Counted from the first letter of the stretch, positions 33,427 through 42,161 are shown. The stretch is 64,000 nt of DNA from Xanthomonas cissicola (GCF_008801575.1 NZ_VZPL01000002.1:62001-126000), one strand, 5' to 3'. Numbers and translations are program-made. The notes: generated by a model from the letters alone, not told the origin.

Positions 33427-34653
33427 TCAGCCGTCGGGGTGCGGCGCGGACGGCGGGCCGGCCTGGGCGGCATCCTGCGCTGGCGCGGAGTCCGGCTCGG
33501 CTGCAGGCGTTGCCGCACCTGCGGCATCGCGCTGGGCCTGGCCGTTCTGCGCCTGGCCGTTCTGCGCCTCATCGGTCTGCGTCTCGGCCGTCGGGCTGGC
33601 CGGTAGCGCCGCGGCATCGGTTTCGGCCAGCGGGCTTTCTTCCGGGCAGGCCGCATCCGGAAAGCCGAAGCGCTGCTTCAAGGCCAGGCCGCAGGCATTG
33701 ACCGCATCCAGGTCCGCGCCTTCGCCCTTGCACTTTTGGTCGAAGGCGACCAGAAACGCGTCCTTGCGGCGCACGAAGGCATCGCCGCACTTGCGCATCT
33801 GGCGGATGCGTTCCAGATCGTCCTGCACGGCATTGGTGCCATCCAGCCCGTATTCGCGCAACTCCTCCATGCTGAGCAGGCGCAGGCTGCGGTTGGGCAC
33901 GGTCATCATCAGGTCGGCCACCGCCACCGCCACGCCGTTGCGCTCCAGGTAATCCTTGACGTTGCCGTAGACCTCGCGCAGTTCGCGATTGAGCTCGGCG
34001 CGCGAGGTCGCCTTGGAGCTGATCCGCATCATGCGGTGAATACCGACCTTGCCGGCGACCAGGCGGTTGTCGCCGGCCGCCAGCACGAACACGCAGGCGC
34101 TGTGGCAGATCGAGCCTTCGCGCACCCAGATGGTCCAGTTGGATTCGCCAATGGTGTCGCCGGCGCGGATTGCCGCCTCCACCTGCCCGCCACTGGAATC
34201 CAGGTCCAGGATGCGATGCGGCAACTTCCACTGCTCCGCGACCGAGGCCAGACGCCACACCAGGGCCGCAAAACCTGCGTTGATCTTGCCGGCGTAGCGC
34301 ACCCGCACCAGCCCGGTCTCGCGACACGGCGCCAGCGCCGCTTCCACGCTGGCCCGGTCCAGTGTCGGCAACAGCGTGCCGTCGCCGGCTTCGCGGCTGT
34401 AATCGGTCGCGCAGCTGATCCAGGCCTGGCCCGATTCCAGTTCCGCCTGCGGCCAGCCTGCCTCGCCCGCCTGCGTGCGCGGGCGCGGCGGCGGGACCGG
34501 GTCGGGCGTATCCACCGACACCATGTGATCGCCATCGCCCGCCTGCCCTGCACCACTCTGCTGCGCAACCGCTGCATCGGCCGAGGTCGCCGACCGATCG
34601 CAGGCGGCCAGCAGGAGCAAGCAGGCAAGGGACAGACAAACCGATTTCAGCAT
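33427..34653 (-). CDS. Lipoprotein with a ClpP/crotonase-like core
   Basis: A 408-residue protein. The chosen ATG (34653) starts a signal peptide, MLKSVCLSLACLLLLAAC, with lipobox LAAC; an in-frame GTG at 34665 is possible. The middle holds HRILDLDSSGGQVEAAIRAG, ICHSACVFVLAAGDNRLV and KVGIHRMM, in the order of a ClpP-like protease fold: the strand before the oxyanion loop, a serine in HSACVFV at the place of the ClpP nucleophile, and a histidine in VGIH. Such domains occur in periplasmic peptidases. The C-terminal 100 residues are low-complexity (alanine, proline, glutamine; repeated NGQAQ). It sits divergent from the Ada/AlkA fusion. Confidence 0.8.
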   Translation of the reverse strand: MLKSVCLSLACLLLLAACDRSATSADAAVAQQSGAGQAGDGDHMVSVDTPDPVPPPRPRTQAGEAGWPQAELESGQAWISCATDYSREAGDGTLLPTLDRASVEAALAPCRETGLVRVRYAGKINAGFAALVWRLASVAEQWKLPHRILDLDSSGGQVEAAIRAGDTIGESNWTIWVREGSICHSACVFVLAAGDNRLVAGKVGIHRMMRISSKATSRAELNRELREVYGNVKDYLERNGVAVAVADLMMTVPNRSLRLLSMEELREYGLDGTNAVQDDLERIRQMRKCGDAFVRRKDAFLVAFDQKCKGEGADLDAVNACGLALKQRFGFPDAACPEESPLAETDAAALPASPTAETQTDEAQNGQAQNGQAQRDAAGAATPAAEPDSAPAQDAAQAGPPSAPHPDG

Positions 34654-34800
34654 GATGTGGGGCACGGAGCGCGACGGAGATCACCCGCAGTCTATGGCTG
34701 AATGGATCGATGGGTTGACCCGGCCATGAACGCGCAGGTCCGCCGCAACCGCGTCCGAAAACGGCCAGCCGGCGCGGGGGCGAGCGCATAGACTGGCGAC

Positions 34801-36264
34801 ATGCAGACCGCAACGCCCGACCGGACCCAATGCGACCGCGCCCGCCTGGCACGCGATGCACGCTTCGACGGGCTGTTTTTCACCGCCGTGCGCAGCACCG
34901 GCATCTATTGCCGCCCGGTGTGTCCGGCACCGCCGCCGAATCCGTCCAATATCAGTTACTACCCCACTGCCGCGGCGGCCAGCGCCGCCGGCTACCGGCC
35001 ATGCCTGCGCTGCCGGCCGGAGCTGTCGCCGCAGGCGCAGCAGCATCTGGGCGAAGAAAGCGTGCAGCGTGCGCTGGCGATGATTGCCGACGGCGCGCTG
35101 CAGGAGCAGCCGGTGCAGACGCTGGCCGACGCGGTGGGCTTGAGCGCGCGCCAACTGCAGCGGCAATTCGTGCAGCAGCTGGGCGCCACGCCGATCCAGG
35201 TGCACGGCACGCATCGGCTGCTGCTGGCCAAGCAATTGCTGACCGAAACCGCCCTGCCGGTCACCGAGGTCGCGCTCGCGGCCGGCTTCAACAGCCTGCG
35301 CCGCTTCAATGCGGCCTTCCTGCAGGGCTGCGGCATGCCGCCTTCTGCACTGCGCAAGCAGCGTGCCGAGGTGCCGGGCGGCGAACTGACATTGCGCCTG
35401 GGCTATCGCCCGCCGCTGGACCTGCCGGCGATGCTGGCCTTCTTGCAGCGCCGCGCGATCCCGGGCATCGAGCAGGTCGATGCGAACGGCTACCGGCGCG
35501 TGATCGGCGCGCCGGGCAACGCCAGCGTGATCGAGGTCAGCGCGGCACCGCAGCGCGCGGAGCTGCTGCTGCGCATCGGCGCCACCGACCCGCGCCAGAT
35601 TCCGCAGATCGTGCGACGCGTGCGCCGGCTGTTCGATCTGGATGCAGACCTGCAGGCCGTGCACGCCACGCTCGCGCCGGAACCGCTGCTGGCCGAGGCA
35701 ATCGCGCGCCGACCCGGCCTACGCGTGCCCGGTGGCTGGGACGGCTTCGAAGTGGCGGTGCGTGCGGTCCTGGGGCAACAGATCAGCGTGGCCGGCGCGG
35801 CAACGCTGGCAGCGCGGCTGGTCGACCGCCACGGCGGCCATCATGCCGACATGCCCCCCGGACTGGATCGCAGTTTCCCCATGCCCGAACAGCTGGCCGA
35901 CGCGCCGCTGGAACAGCTCGGGCTGCCGCGTGCGCGCGCCGCCACGCTGCGTGCGCTGGCCTCGGCCTGCGCGCAAGGCCAGCTGCACTTCGGCGCCGGA
36001 CAGCGCCTGCCTGATTTCATCGCCGCCTGCACCGCGCTGCCCGGAATCGGACCGTGGACCGCGCATTACGTGGCCATGCGCGCGTTGTCGCATCCGGACG
36101 CGTTTCCGGCCGGCGACCTGATCCTGCAGCAAGTGCTCGGCGCCCCCGAGCGCCTGAGCGAACGCGCCACCGATGCCCGTTCGCAAGCGTGGCGACCGTG
36201 GCGCGCCTACGCCGTGCTGCACCTGTGGCATCTGGCCAACGACCGCAAGGACACCCGCGCATGA
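34801..36264 (+). CDS. Ada-N / AraC / AlkA fusion: DNA alkylation repair protein
   Basis: A 487-residue protein with three domains in order. An Ada zinc-binding domain has cysteines C37, C41, C68 and C71; C37 is the residue that takes methyl groups from phosphotriesters in Ada. An AraC helix-turn-helix follows (about 80-180, LADAVGLSARQLQRQF and VTEVALAAGFNSLRRFNAAF). An AlkA 3-methyladenine glycosylase domain (about 190-487) has its helix-hairpin-helix LPGIGPWTAHYVAMRAL and the catalytic aspartate D439 (FPAGDLIL). It is thus an alkylation sensor and repair enzyme in one chain. It overlaps Ogt by four bases. Confidence 0.93.
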   Translation: MQTATPDRTQCDRARLARDARFDGLFFTAVRSTGIYCRPVCPAPPPNPSNISYYPTAAAASAAGYRPCLRCRPELSPQAQQHLGEESVQRALAMIADGALQEQPVQTLADAVGLSARQLQRQFVQQLGATPIQVHGTHRLLLAKQLLTETALPVTEVALAAGFNSLRRFNAAFLQGCGMPPSALRKQRAEVPGGELTLRLGYRPPLDLPAMLAFLQRRAIPGIEQVDANGYRRVIGAPGNASVIEVSAAPQRAELLLRIGATDPRQIPQIVRRVRRLFDLDADLQAVHATLAPEPLLAEAIARRPGLRVPGGWDGFEVAVRAVLGQQISVAGAATLAARLVDRHGGHHADMPPGLDRSFPMPEQLADAPLEQLGLPRARAATLRALASACAQGQLHFGAGQRLPDFIAACTALPGIGPWTAHYVAMRALSHPDAFPAGDLILQQVLGAPERLSERATDARSQAWRPWRAYAVLHLWHLANDRKDTRA

Positions 36265-36806
36265 GCACACTGCACTACGACACCTTCCCCTCGCCGATCG
36301 GCGCGCTCAGCGTGGCCGCCGACGACAAAGGCGTGCACCACATCCTGTTTGCGCAGAACCGCTACGACGCCATCGGCCGTGCGCGCTGGTTGCACGACCC
36401 CGATGCGCCGCTGGTGCGCGAAGCACGCGAACAATTGCTCGATTACCTGCATGGCGGGCGACGCAGCTTCGATCTGCCTCTGGCGCCAGTCGGCACACCG
36501 TTTCAACTGACGGTCTGGCGCACGCTGGCGCAGATTCCGTTCGGGCAGACCTGGAGTTATGCGCAACTAGCGCAGGCGGTCGGCAAACCGGCCGCCAGTC
36601 GCGCGGTGGGCGCCGCCAACGGACGCAACCCGCTGCCGATCGTGCTGCCCTGCCATCGCGTGATCGGCGCCAATGGTGCGTTGACCGGCTTCGGCGGCGG
36701 CCTGCCGACCAAGCAGGCGTTGTTGCAGTTGGAAGTCTGGTCGCCGCGTAGCGCCGCGCGCGCCGACGATCTGTTCGCACCCGCCTCGGCAGCGCGCACC
36801 GGCTGA
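36261..36806 (+). CDS. ogt: Methylated-DNA-protein-cysteine methyltransferase
   Basis: A 181-residue repair protein starting MSTLHYDTFPSPIGALSVAAD. The alkyl-acceptor motif PCHRV (cysteine C131) is intact, as are the helix-turn-helix motif FGQTWSYAQLAQAVGKPAASRAVGAANGRNPL and the C-terminal GFGGGLPTKQALL. Each molecule transfers one alkyl group from O6-alkylguanine to its own cysteine. Its start overlaps the stop of the Ada-N/AlkA fusion, so the methyltransferase that E. coli Ada carries in its own chain is here supplied by the next gene of the same operon. Confidence 0.93.
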   Translation: MSTLHYDTFPSPIGALSVAADDKGVHHILFAQNRYDAIGRARWLHDPDAPLVREAREQLLDYLHGGRRSFDLPLAPVGTPFQLTVWRTLAQIPFGQTWSYAQLAQAVGKPAASRAVGAANGRNPLPIVLPCHRVIGANGALTGFGGGLPTKQALLQLEVWSPRSAARADDLFAPASAARTG

Positions 36807-36842
36807 CTTCGCGGAGTCATCGCTGCGCCGTAAACTTACGCC

Positions 36843-38141
36843 ATGATCGACCGACGTTTTGGAGTTGCCGCAGCGGCGCTTGCCTTGCTTGCGGCCTGTA
36901 GCAGCCCCCCATCCGCGCGCAGCGCGCCCACGCAGTTGCCGACTGCAGCGCCCGGTACCGCATCGGCCAGCACCCCGCACGCATTGCTGCTGATCTCCAT
37001 CGACGGCCTGCGCGCGGACATGCTCGATCGCGGCATCACGCCGAACCTGTCGCACCTGGCACGCGAAGGCGTACGTGCGCGCTGGATGGCGCCCTCGTAT
37101 CCGTCGCTGACGTTTCCCAATCACTACACCCTGGTCACCGGGCTGCGCCCGGACCACCATGGCATCGTGCACAACAGCATGCGCGACCCGACGCTTGGGG
37201 GTTTCTGGTTGAGCAAGTCCGAGGCGGTGGGCGATGCGCGTTGGTGGGGCGGCGAACCGGTGTGGGTGGGCGTGGAGAACACCGGCCAGCATGCCGCCAT
37301 CTGGTCGTGGCCAGGCAGCGAGGCGGCGATCAAGGGCGTACGCCCGTCGCAGTGGCGCCATTACCAAAAAGGCGTGCGCCTGGACACGCGCGTGGACGCG
37401 GTGCGGGGCTGGCTCGCAACAGACGGTGCCCAGCGCAATCGCCTCGTCACGCTGTACTTCGAACATGTGGACGAAGCCGGCCACGACCACGGCCCGGAAT
37501 CGCGCCAGTATGCCGACGCCGTGCGCGCGGTCGATGCGGCCATCGGCCGGCTGCTGGCTGGCACGCAGCGCGACGGTACCCGCGCGCGCACCAACATCAT
37601 CGTGGTCTCCGACCATGGCATGGCCGAGGTGGCGCCAGGGCATGCGATCAGCGTGGAAGACATCGCGCCGCCGCAGATCGCCACCGCAATCACCGATGGC
37701 CAGGTGATCGGTTTCGAACCACTGCCCGGGCAACAGGCCGCTGCCGAGGCCACCGTGCTTGGCGCGCACGACCACTACGACTGCTGGCGCAAGGCGGAGC
37801 TGCCGGCACGCTGGCAGTACGGTAGCCATCCGCGCATTCCGTCGCTCGTGTGCCAGATGCATGAAGGCTGGGATGCGCTCTTCCCGGACAAGCTTGCCAA
37901 ACGCGCGCAGCGCGGCACGCGTGGCTCGCACGGCTATGATCCGGCATTGCCATCGATGCGCGCCGTGTTCCTGGCGCAAGGCCCGGATCTGGCGCAGGGC
38001 AAGACACTGCCAGGCTTCGACAACGTGGATGTCTATGCGCTGATGAGCCGGCTGCTGGGTATTCCGGCCGCACCCAACGACGGCAACCCGGCAACCTTGC
38101 TGCCGGCCTTGCGCATGCCGCCAGCACCCGACGCCCGGTAG
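36843..38141 (+). CDS. Nucleotide pyrophosphatase/phosphodiesterase (NPP), alkaline phosphatase superfamily
   Basis: A 432-residue exported hydrolase with a lipobox-like start (LLAACSS). Metal ligands and nucleophile are all present and at the positions known for the Xanthomonas axonopodis NPP: D54 (SIDG), T90 (PSLTFPNHY, the nucleophile), D210 and H214 (HVDEAGH), D257-H258 (VSDHGM) and H363 (RGSHGY). Two zinc ions should bind. By family it cleaves phosphodiester and pyrophosphate bonds of nucleotides such as p-nitrophenyl-TMP or ATP, in the periplasm or outside. It follows ogt by 36 bases but has no functional link to it that I can see. Confidence 0.95.
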   Translation: MIDRRFGVAAAALALLAACSSPPSARSAPTQLPTAAPGTASASTPHALLLISIDGLRADMLDRGITPNLSHLAREGVRARWMAPSYPSLTFPNHYTLVTGLRPDHHGIVHNSMRDPTLGGFWLSKSEAVGDARWWGGEPVWVGVENTGQHAAIWSWPGSEAAIKGVRPSQWRHYQKGVRLDTRVDAVRGWLATDGAQRNRLVTLYFEHVDEAGHDHGPESRQYADAVRAVDAAIGRLLAGTQRDGTRARTNIIVVSDHGMAEVAPGHAISVEDIAPPQIATAITDGQVIGFEPLPGQQAAAEATVLGAHDHYDCWRKAELPARWQYGSHPRIPSLVCQMHEGWDALFPDKLAKRAQRGTRGSHGYDPALPSMRAVFLAQGPDLAQGKTLPGFDNVDVYALMSRLLGIPAAPNDGNPATLLPALRMPPAPDAR

Positions 38142-38318
38142 AGGCGACTGGCATCGGCAACAATACCGGCGTGCGCACGCGTGCGGCTGCAACACCGAAA
38201 ACGCGCATGCAGGCAAGACGCGGCTCCAAGTCGCCGCCGCATACCTCATGTTGGCGACAGCACAGGAATGTGGGTCGCTGTCGACACCGCTGCGGCCCAG
38301 CAGTGCGACAATGACGCA

Positions 38319-39710
38319 ATGTCTGGTTCCAAACTCCCCCCGCGTCGCTTGCGGCCGCTGTTGTCCAGCGAAGGCTGGCGTCGTCGCGCTGCACTGTGGG
38401 GCGGCGCGATTGCGGTGGCGCTGGTGGCGATCGTCTTCGCAAAGGCCAGCGACGCGGCCTTCCATCTTTTTCAACGCATTACCGCGCACTCGATCTGGTG
38501 GGCGCTGCTGCTGACGCCGGGCATCTTCGCCCTGCTTGCCTGGCTCACCTCCGGTGCGCTGCGGCCCACGCGCGGCAGCGGCATCCCGCAGGTGATTGCC
38601 GCGCTGGAACACCCCGACCCGGCATTTCGCGACAGCAACCTCTCGTTGCGCGTGTCGGTCGGCAAGCTCGCGCTGACCACCTTGTCGCTGCTCGGCGGCG
38701 CATCGGTAGGACGCGAAGGACCCACCGTGCATGTCGGCGCCAGCCTGATGCATGTGTTCGGGCGCTGGTTCGGTTTTCGCGACCCACGCGAGCCCTCGCA
38801 TTTTCTGCTCGCCGGCGGCGCCGCCGGTATCGCGGCCGCGTTCAATACGCCGCTAGCGGGTGTGGTATTTGCGATCGAAGAACTGAGCGGGCGTTTCGAG
38901 CACCGCTTTTCCGGCACCTTGCTCACCGCGGTGATCGTTGGCGGGGTGGTGTCGCTAGGCCTGCTGGGCAGCTACACCTATTTCGGCAAGGTGGCGGTGG
39001 CCTTGCCCTTGGGCCAGGCCTGGTTGGCGATCGCCTTGTGCGGCAGCGTGGCCGGGTTACTCGGTGGCCTCTTCGCGCGGATGGTGCTGGCCAGCGTCAG
39101 CGGCAAACCGCGCTGGCTGGGTGCGCTGCGCCAACGGCATCCGGTGCTGCTGGCCGCGCTGTGCGGCGTTGCCCTGGTCGGGCTGGCGCTGGTGTTGGGG
39201 CAAGGCGCGTTCGGTACCGGCTACGACCAGGCGCGCAGCCTGGTGCAGGGGCATGCGGTGGTCGGCCACGAGTTCGGCATGATGAAACTCATCGCCAATC
39301 TGGTCTCGTATCTGGCCGGCATTCCAGGTGGCCTGTTTTCGCCGGCGCTGGCAGTGGGTGCCGGCATCGGTCACAACCTCTCGGTGCTGATGCCCAGCGT
39401 GGATCCACGCACCTTCGTGCTGTTGGGCATGTGCGCCTATCTCACCGGCGTGACCCAGGCGCCGCTGACCTCGGCGGTGATTTCGCTGGAGCTCACCGAC
39501 ACCAGCCAGATGCTGCTGCCGATCCTGGCCACCGTGCTGATTGCGCGCGCAGTCTCCGGGCTGGTCTGCAAGACGCCGATCTATCGCGGCCTGGCCGAGC
39601 AGTTGCTGGCCGTGCCGGCGCCCGCTCCCGCTGCAGAGCGCGCGTCGACGTCGCAGCGCCAGACCTCGGCTGGAAACAGCGGCCAGGACGACGCTTCCCA
39701 ACGAACATGA
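38319..39710 (+). CDS. ClC-family chloride channel/transporter
   Basis: A 463-residue membrane protein starting MSGSKLPPRRLRPLL. ClC hallmarks: GSGIPQV (86-92, with the chloride-binding serine S87), GREGPTVH (131-138, gating glutamate E133), and GIPGGLFSPALAVGAGIG. About a dozen or more helices are expected. There is no CBS pair at the C-terminus; the tail is alanine/serine/glutamine-rich. In bacteria these proteins are H+/Cl- antiporters used in acid resistance, or channels. The gene stands alone and precedes the alcohol dehydrogenase gene by 72 bases. Confidence 0.92.
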   Translation: MSGSKLPPRRLRPLLSSEGWRRRAALWGGAIAVALVAIVFAKASDAAFHLFQRITAHSIWWALLLTPGIFALLAWLTSGALRPTRGSGIPQVIAALEHPDPAFRDSNLSLRVSVGKLALTTLSLLGGASVGREGPTVHVGASLMHVFGRWFGFRDPREPSHFLLAGGAAGIAAAFNTPLAGVVFAIEELSGRFEHRFSGTLLTAVIVGGVVSLGLLGSYTYFGKVAVALPLGQAWLAIALCGSVAGLLGGLFARMVLASVSGKPRWLGALRQRHPVLLAALCGVALVGLALVLGQGAFGTGYDQARSLVQGHAVVGHEFGMMKLIANLVSYLAGIPGGLFSPALAVGAGIGHNLSVLMPSVDPRTFVLLGMCAYLTGVTQAPLTSAVISLELTDTSQMLLPILATVLIARAVSGLVCKTPIYRGLAEQLLAVPAPAPAAERASTSQRQTSAGNSGQDDASQRT

Positions 39711-39782
39711 GCTGCCGCACCGCTCGCCAGCGGTGCAGCACGGTAGACCCCCTCCTCATCGTGCTGCTTCCCGAGGTTGCGT

Positions 39783-40868
39783 ATGCGCGCAATGCACTTC
39801 GAGCGTTTTGAACAGGTTCCGGAAATTCTGCAGCTCCCCGACCCGACGCCAAGCGATGACGGCGTGGTGATCAAGGTGGCAGCCACCGGCATCTGCCGCA
39901 GCGATTGGCACGGCTGGATGGGGCACGATCCGGACATCGCATTGCCGCACGTGCCGGGACATGAGTTCGCCGGCGAAGTGGTCGCCATGGGAAAACGCAT
40001 CTCGGGCTTTGCGATCGACACCCGGGTCACCGTGCCGTTCGTGTCAGGGTGCGGGCGCTGCGCGCAGTGCCATGGCGGCAATCAGCACGTGTGCTCGCAC
40101 CAGTTCCAGCCCGGCTTCACCGCATGGGGATCGTTCGCCGAATATGTCGCGATCGATTTTGCCGAGACGAATCTGGTCAGACTGCCGGAAAGCATCGACG
40201 ATGCGACGGCGGCAAGCCTGGGATGCCGGTTTGCCACCTCGTTCCGGGCCGTGGTCGATCAGGCCAGAACCGGCCCAGGGGAATGGGTCGTGGTCCATGG
40301 CTGCGGCGGCGTCGGGCTTTCGGCAGTGATGATCGCAGCGGCGCTGGGGGCGCAGGTGGTTGCAGTGGACATCTTCGACGACAAGCTGGCGTTTGCCGTC
40401 GAATGCGGCGCGGTCGCAACGGTCAACGCGTCGAAAGCGGCCGACACGGTGGAGGCGATTCGCGAGATCACCAAGGGCGGCGCGCACGTTTCCATCGATG
40501 CGCTCGGCAGCCCCGCGACCTGTTTCAACTCCATCAGCAACCTGCGGCGGCGCGGCCGTCATGTCCAGGTGGGACTGATGCTGGGCGAACACGCCACGCC
40601 CAGGATCCCGATGGCGCAGGTGATCGGCCACGAACTGGAGATCTACGGCAGCCACGGGATGCAGGCGTGGCGGTACGATGCCATGTTGACGATGATCCAG
40701 GCCGGGAAGATCGCACCTCAACGGCTCATCGGCAAAAGAGTGGGCCTGGACGAGGCCATTGCGGTGCTGACCGGCATGGACGCTACGCGCGATCTCGGCA
40801 TCAGCGTCATCGATCGCTTCCAGCCCGTATCGCCGCCGGCATCCTGGGCACCTGGTGGCACACCTTGA
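39783..40868 (+). CDS. Zinc-dependent alcohol dehydrogenase (MDR family)
   Basis: A 361-residue oxidoreductase. Start at 39783 is chosen for a GAGG ten bases upstream; ATG at 39792 is also possible. Catalytic zinc ligands are C38 ([10 protein letters not shown]) and H60-E61 ([10 protein letters not shown]). Structural zinc ligands are C90, C93, C96 and C104 ([17 protein letters not shown]). The nucleotide-binding loop is [24 protein letters not shown] near 176-199. The acidic residue after the last strand (AVDIFDDK) suggests NAD(H). It oxidises or reduces an alcohol/aldehyde of unknown identity in the cytoplasm. Confidence 0.92.
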   Translation: MRAMHFERFEQVPEILQLPDPTPSDDGVVIKVAATGICRSDWHGWMGHDPDIALPHVPGHEFAGEVVAMGKRISGFAIDTRVTVPFVSGCGRCAQCHGGNQHVCSHQFQPGFTAWGSFAEYVAIDFAETNLVRLPESIDDATAASLGCRFATSFRAVVDQARTGPGEWVVVHGCGGVGLSAVMIAAALGAQVVAVDIFDDKLAFAVECGAVATVNASKAADTVEAIREITKGGAHVSIDALGSPATCFNSISNLRRRGRHVQVGLMLGEHATPRIPMAQVIGHELEIYGSHGMQAWRYDAMLTMIQAGKIAPQRLIGKRVGLDEAIAVLTGMDATRDLGISVIDRFQPVSPPASWAPGGTP

Positions 40869-40905
40869 TGGGCCGGACAGGAGCGTAAACGACCGGCCTG
40901 CACAA

Positions 40906-40932
40906 CGAAAAACGCGGCGCAAGCGCCGCGTT
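40906..40932 (-). terminator. Rho-independent terminator of the THX gene
   Basis: On the minus strand AACGCGGCGC, TT, GCGCCGCGTT, then TTTCG. The perfect 10-bp stem followed by T-rich sequence, 25 bases after the THX stop codon, is a standard intrinsic terminator. It also lies about 40 bases after the convergent dehydrogenase gene. Confidence 0.85.
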
Positions 40933-40956
40933 CCGGTGTCGCGAAGCGAGCTGGGA

Positions 40957-41139
40957 TCAGCTGGCCTTGGCGACGGTCTTCTTGGCGACGGCCTTCTTGG
41001 CCGGGGCCTTGACCACGCCCTTCTTGGCAACCGGGGCAGCTGCACCCACGACAACCTTGCTCACCGCGTGCGAACGCGAATTGCCGTAGCTGGCGTTGTA
41101 GCGCTTGCCCTTGGCGGTCTTACGGTCACCCTTACCCAT
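40957..41139 (-). CDS. 30S ribosomal protein THX-like
   Basis: A 60-residue basic protein starting MGKGDRKTAKGKRYNASYGNSR, the start of the THX family, which binds a cavity at the top of the 30S head. An AGGAG lies about 12 bases before the ATG. The C-terminus is an alanine/valine/lysine-rich tail (KKGVVKAPAKKAVAKK) longer than in the Thermus protein. It is expected to be highly expressed; an intrinsic terminator follows. Longer in-frame starts are rejected because they code for unrelated proline-rich sequence. Confidence 0.9.
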   Translation of the reverse strand: MGKGDRKTAKGKRYNASYGNSRSHAVSKVVVGAAAPVAKKGVVKAPAKKAVAKKTVAKAS

Positions 41140-41440
41140 TTCGTCGACTCCTGAATGTGAATACAAATTCCCGTGCTGGCACAGGTCTGGCGAGGTTTCA
41201 CCGGCGGCGCCCTCGCGCAAGGCCGACAAGCCTACCACGGCGGCCCCGGCGCGCGTAGCTGGGCAGCGCCCGCCCCACTTGCGGAGCTGGCCGACTCCAG
41301 CACGATGCCTGCGGTTGTGAACTGTGATCGGCTGCGGGTGGAAAGCCGCAGAGCAGCGCGAAGGTGCGGGTGGCAGACGTCGATGATCTCCGCTGTCCGC
41401 ATCGGCGTGGCGGCGACGCAACCGCCCTACGACAGAGGCT
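41140..41440. other. Intergenic stretch, no gene supported
   Basis: 300 bases between the THX start and the repeat. The THX promoter must lie near its proximal end (minus strand). No other motif recognised. The small open frames in this part code for arginine-rich runs with no known family. Confidence 0.4.
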
Positions 41441-41585
41441 TAGAGCGGCCAACAAACGTAGCGAGCAGCTGTCAGGTGGGCGCGGACGGCGCGCAGGAAC
41501 CAGAGTGTGCGAGTGCTGCATGCCGATTCCGAGCACCGGCCGCGCCCGCCTGGCGGCTGCGCAGTAGTTTTGTTAGCCGCTCTTA
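41441..41585. repeat. MITE-like intergenic repeat, best-preserved copy
   Basis: The element begins TAGAGCGGCCAACAAAC and its other end, read in reverse complement, is TAAGAGCGGCTAACAAAAC, so the termini are inverted repeats of about 17 bases. The core contains CGGCCGCGCCCGCCTGGCGG (41537-41556 region). The last three bases on the plus strand (TTA, 41583-41585) are the stop codon of the MerC-family gene in reverse. Related, more decayed copies lie near 2920-3040, 7874-8018, 21528-21600 and 25120-25215. No protein is encoded. Confidence 0.7.
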
Positions 41586-41999
41586 GTGCGCGCAGCTGGC
41601 GTCGTGCACATGCCCATGCCCGTGATTCAGGCGAAGATTGACCAGGTGGGCGATACCGACCAGGGCGCCACCCAGCGTCATCACCACCGCATGCGGCACC
41701 ACCGAATGATGGAGCGGGTCGTACAGCAGGCCCAGCCACAGCAATGCCAGACCGGGCAATAGCAACGCCAGCGCATGCAGCGCTTTGTGCCGGCGATACC
41801 CGAGCACCAGGCTGAAAAGGCCCAATAGCGTCACGAACACCACGATGGCCAGTTCCACCCCGTCGCCCAGCCAGAACGACAGGCCCAGCGAAGGCGCCAG
41901 CGCCAGCACCAGTGGCAATACCGCGCAGTGCACGGCGCACAACAGCGAGCCGGTTGCGCCGAAGCGGTCAAGAAGATGGCGAAGGGTTGGTAGAGGCAT
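41583..41999 (-). CDS. MerC-domain membrane protein, possible zinc transporter
   Basis: A 138-residue protein starting MPLPTLRHLLDRFGATGSLLCAVHCAVLPLVLALAPSLG. The motif CAVHCAVLP in the first helix and the four-helix topology fit the MerC family. The C-terminus is histidine-rich (NHGHGHVHDASCAH), with metal-binding capacity. MerC proteins move Hg2+, but relatives lying next to zinc receptors and under Zur control have been proposed to be zinc uptake proteins. It diverges from a ZnuD-like TonB receptor across a probable Zur operator, 25 bases upstream of the start. Its stop codon is the end of the repeat. Confidence 0.88.
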   Translation of the reverse strand: MPLPTLRHLLDRFGATGSLLCAVHCAVLPLVLALAPSLGLSFWLGDGVELAIVVFVTLLGLFSLVLGYRRHKALHALALLLPGLALLWLGLLYDPLHHSVVPHAVVMTLGGALVGIAHLVNLRLNHGHGHVHDASCAH

Positions 42000-42023
42000 G
42001 ACGTCCAGCAGGGTATTCGCGGC

Positions 42024-42046
42024 GACGTGGAATAATATAACATCTT
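42024..42046. promoter_or_regulatory. Probable Zur (zinc uptake regulator) binding site
   Basis: The sequence GACGTGGAATAA followed by TATAACATCTT lies between the divergent MerC-family and TonB receptor genes. The right half (TATAACAT) is exact to the well-known Zur box half, and the left half matches the expected mirror in about eight of twelve positions, around an AT-rich centre. It sits 25 bases before the MerC start and about 115 bases before the receptor start, a position from which a repressor could control both. Confidence 0.65.
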
Positions 42047-42161
42047 ACTGTTCCAGCCCCGCATCGATGCATCGCGCAGTCATGCGGGTTCGCCGCCGGC
42101 GCAGTAGGCAAGCTGCGCCTTACCACTGATACACAGTAACAATTACAGAGTCCGGCCCACC

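Noticed and set aside
38139-38240. Possible further copy of the inverted-ended repeat after the NPP gene (stop TAG followed by AGGCGACTGGC)
   Set aside because: Only the first few bases resemble the repeat end; the GCCGCCAGGCGGGCG core is absent, so chance similarity is more likely.
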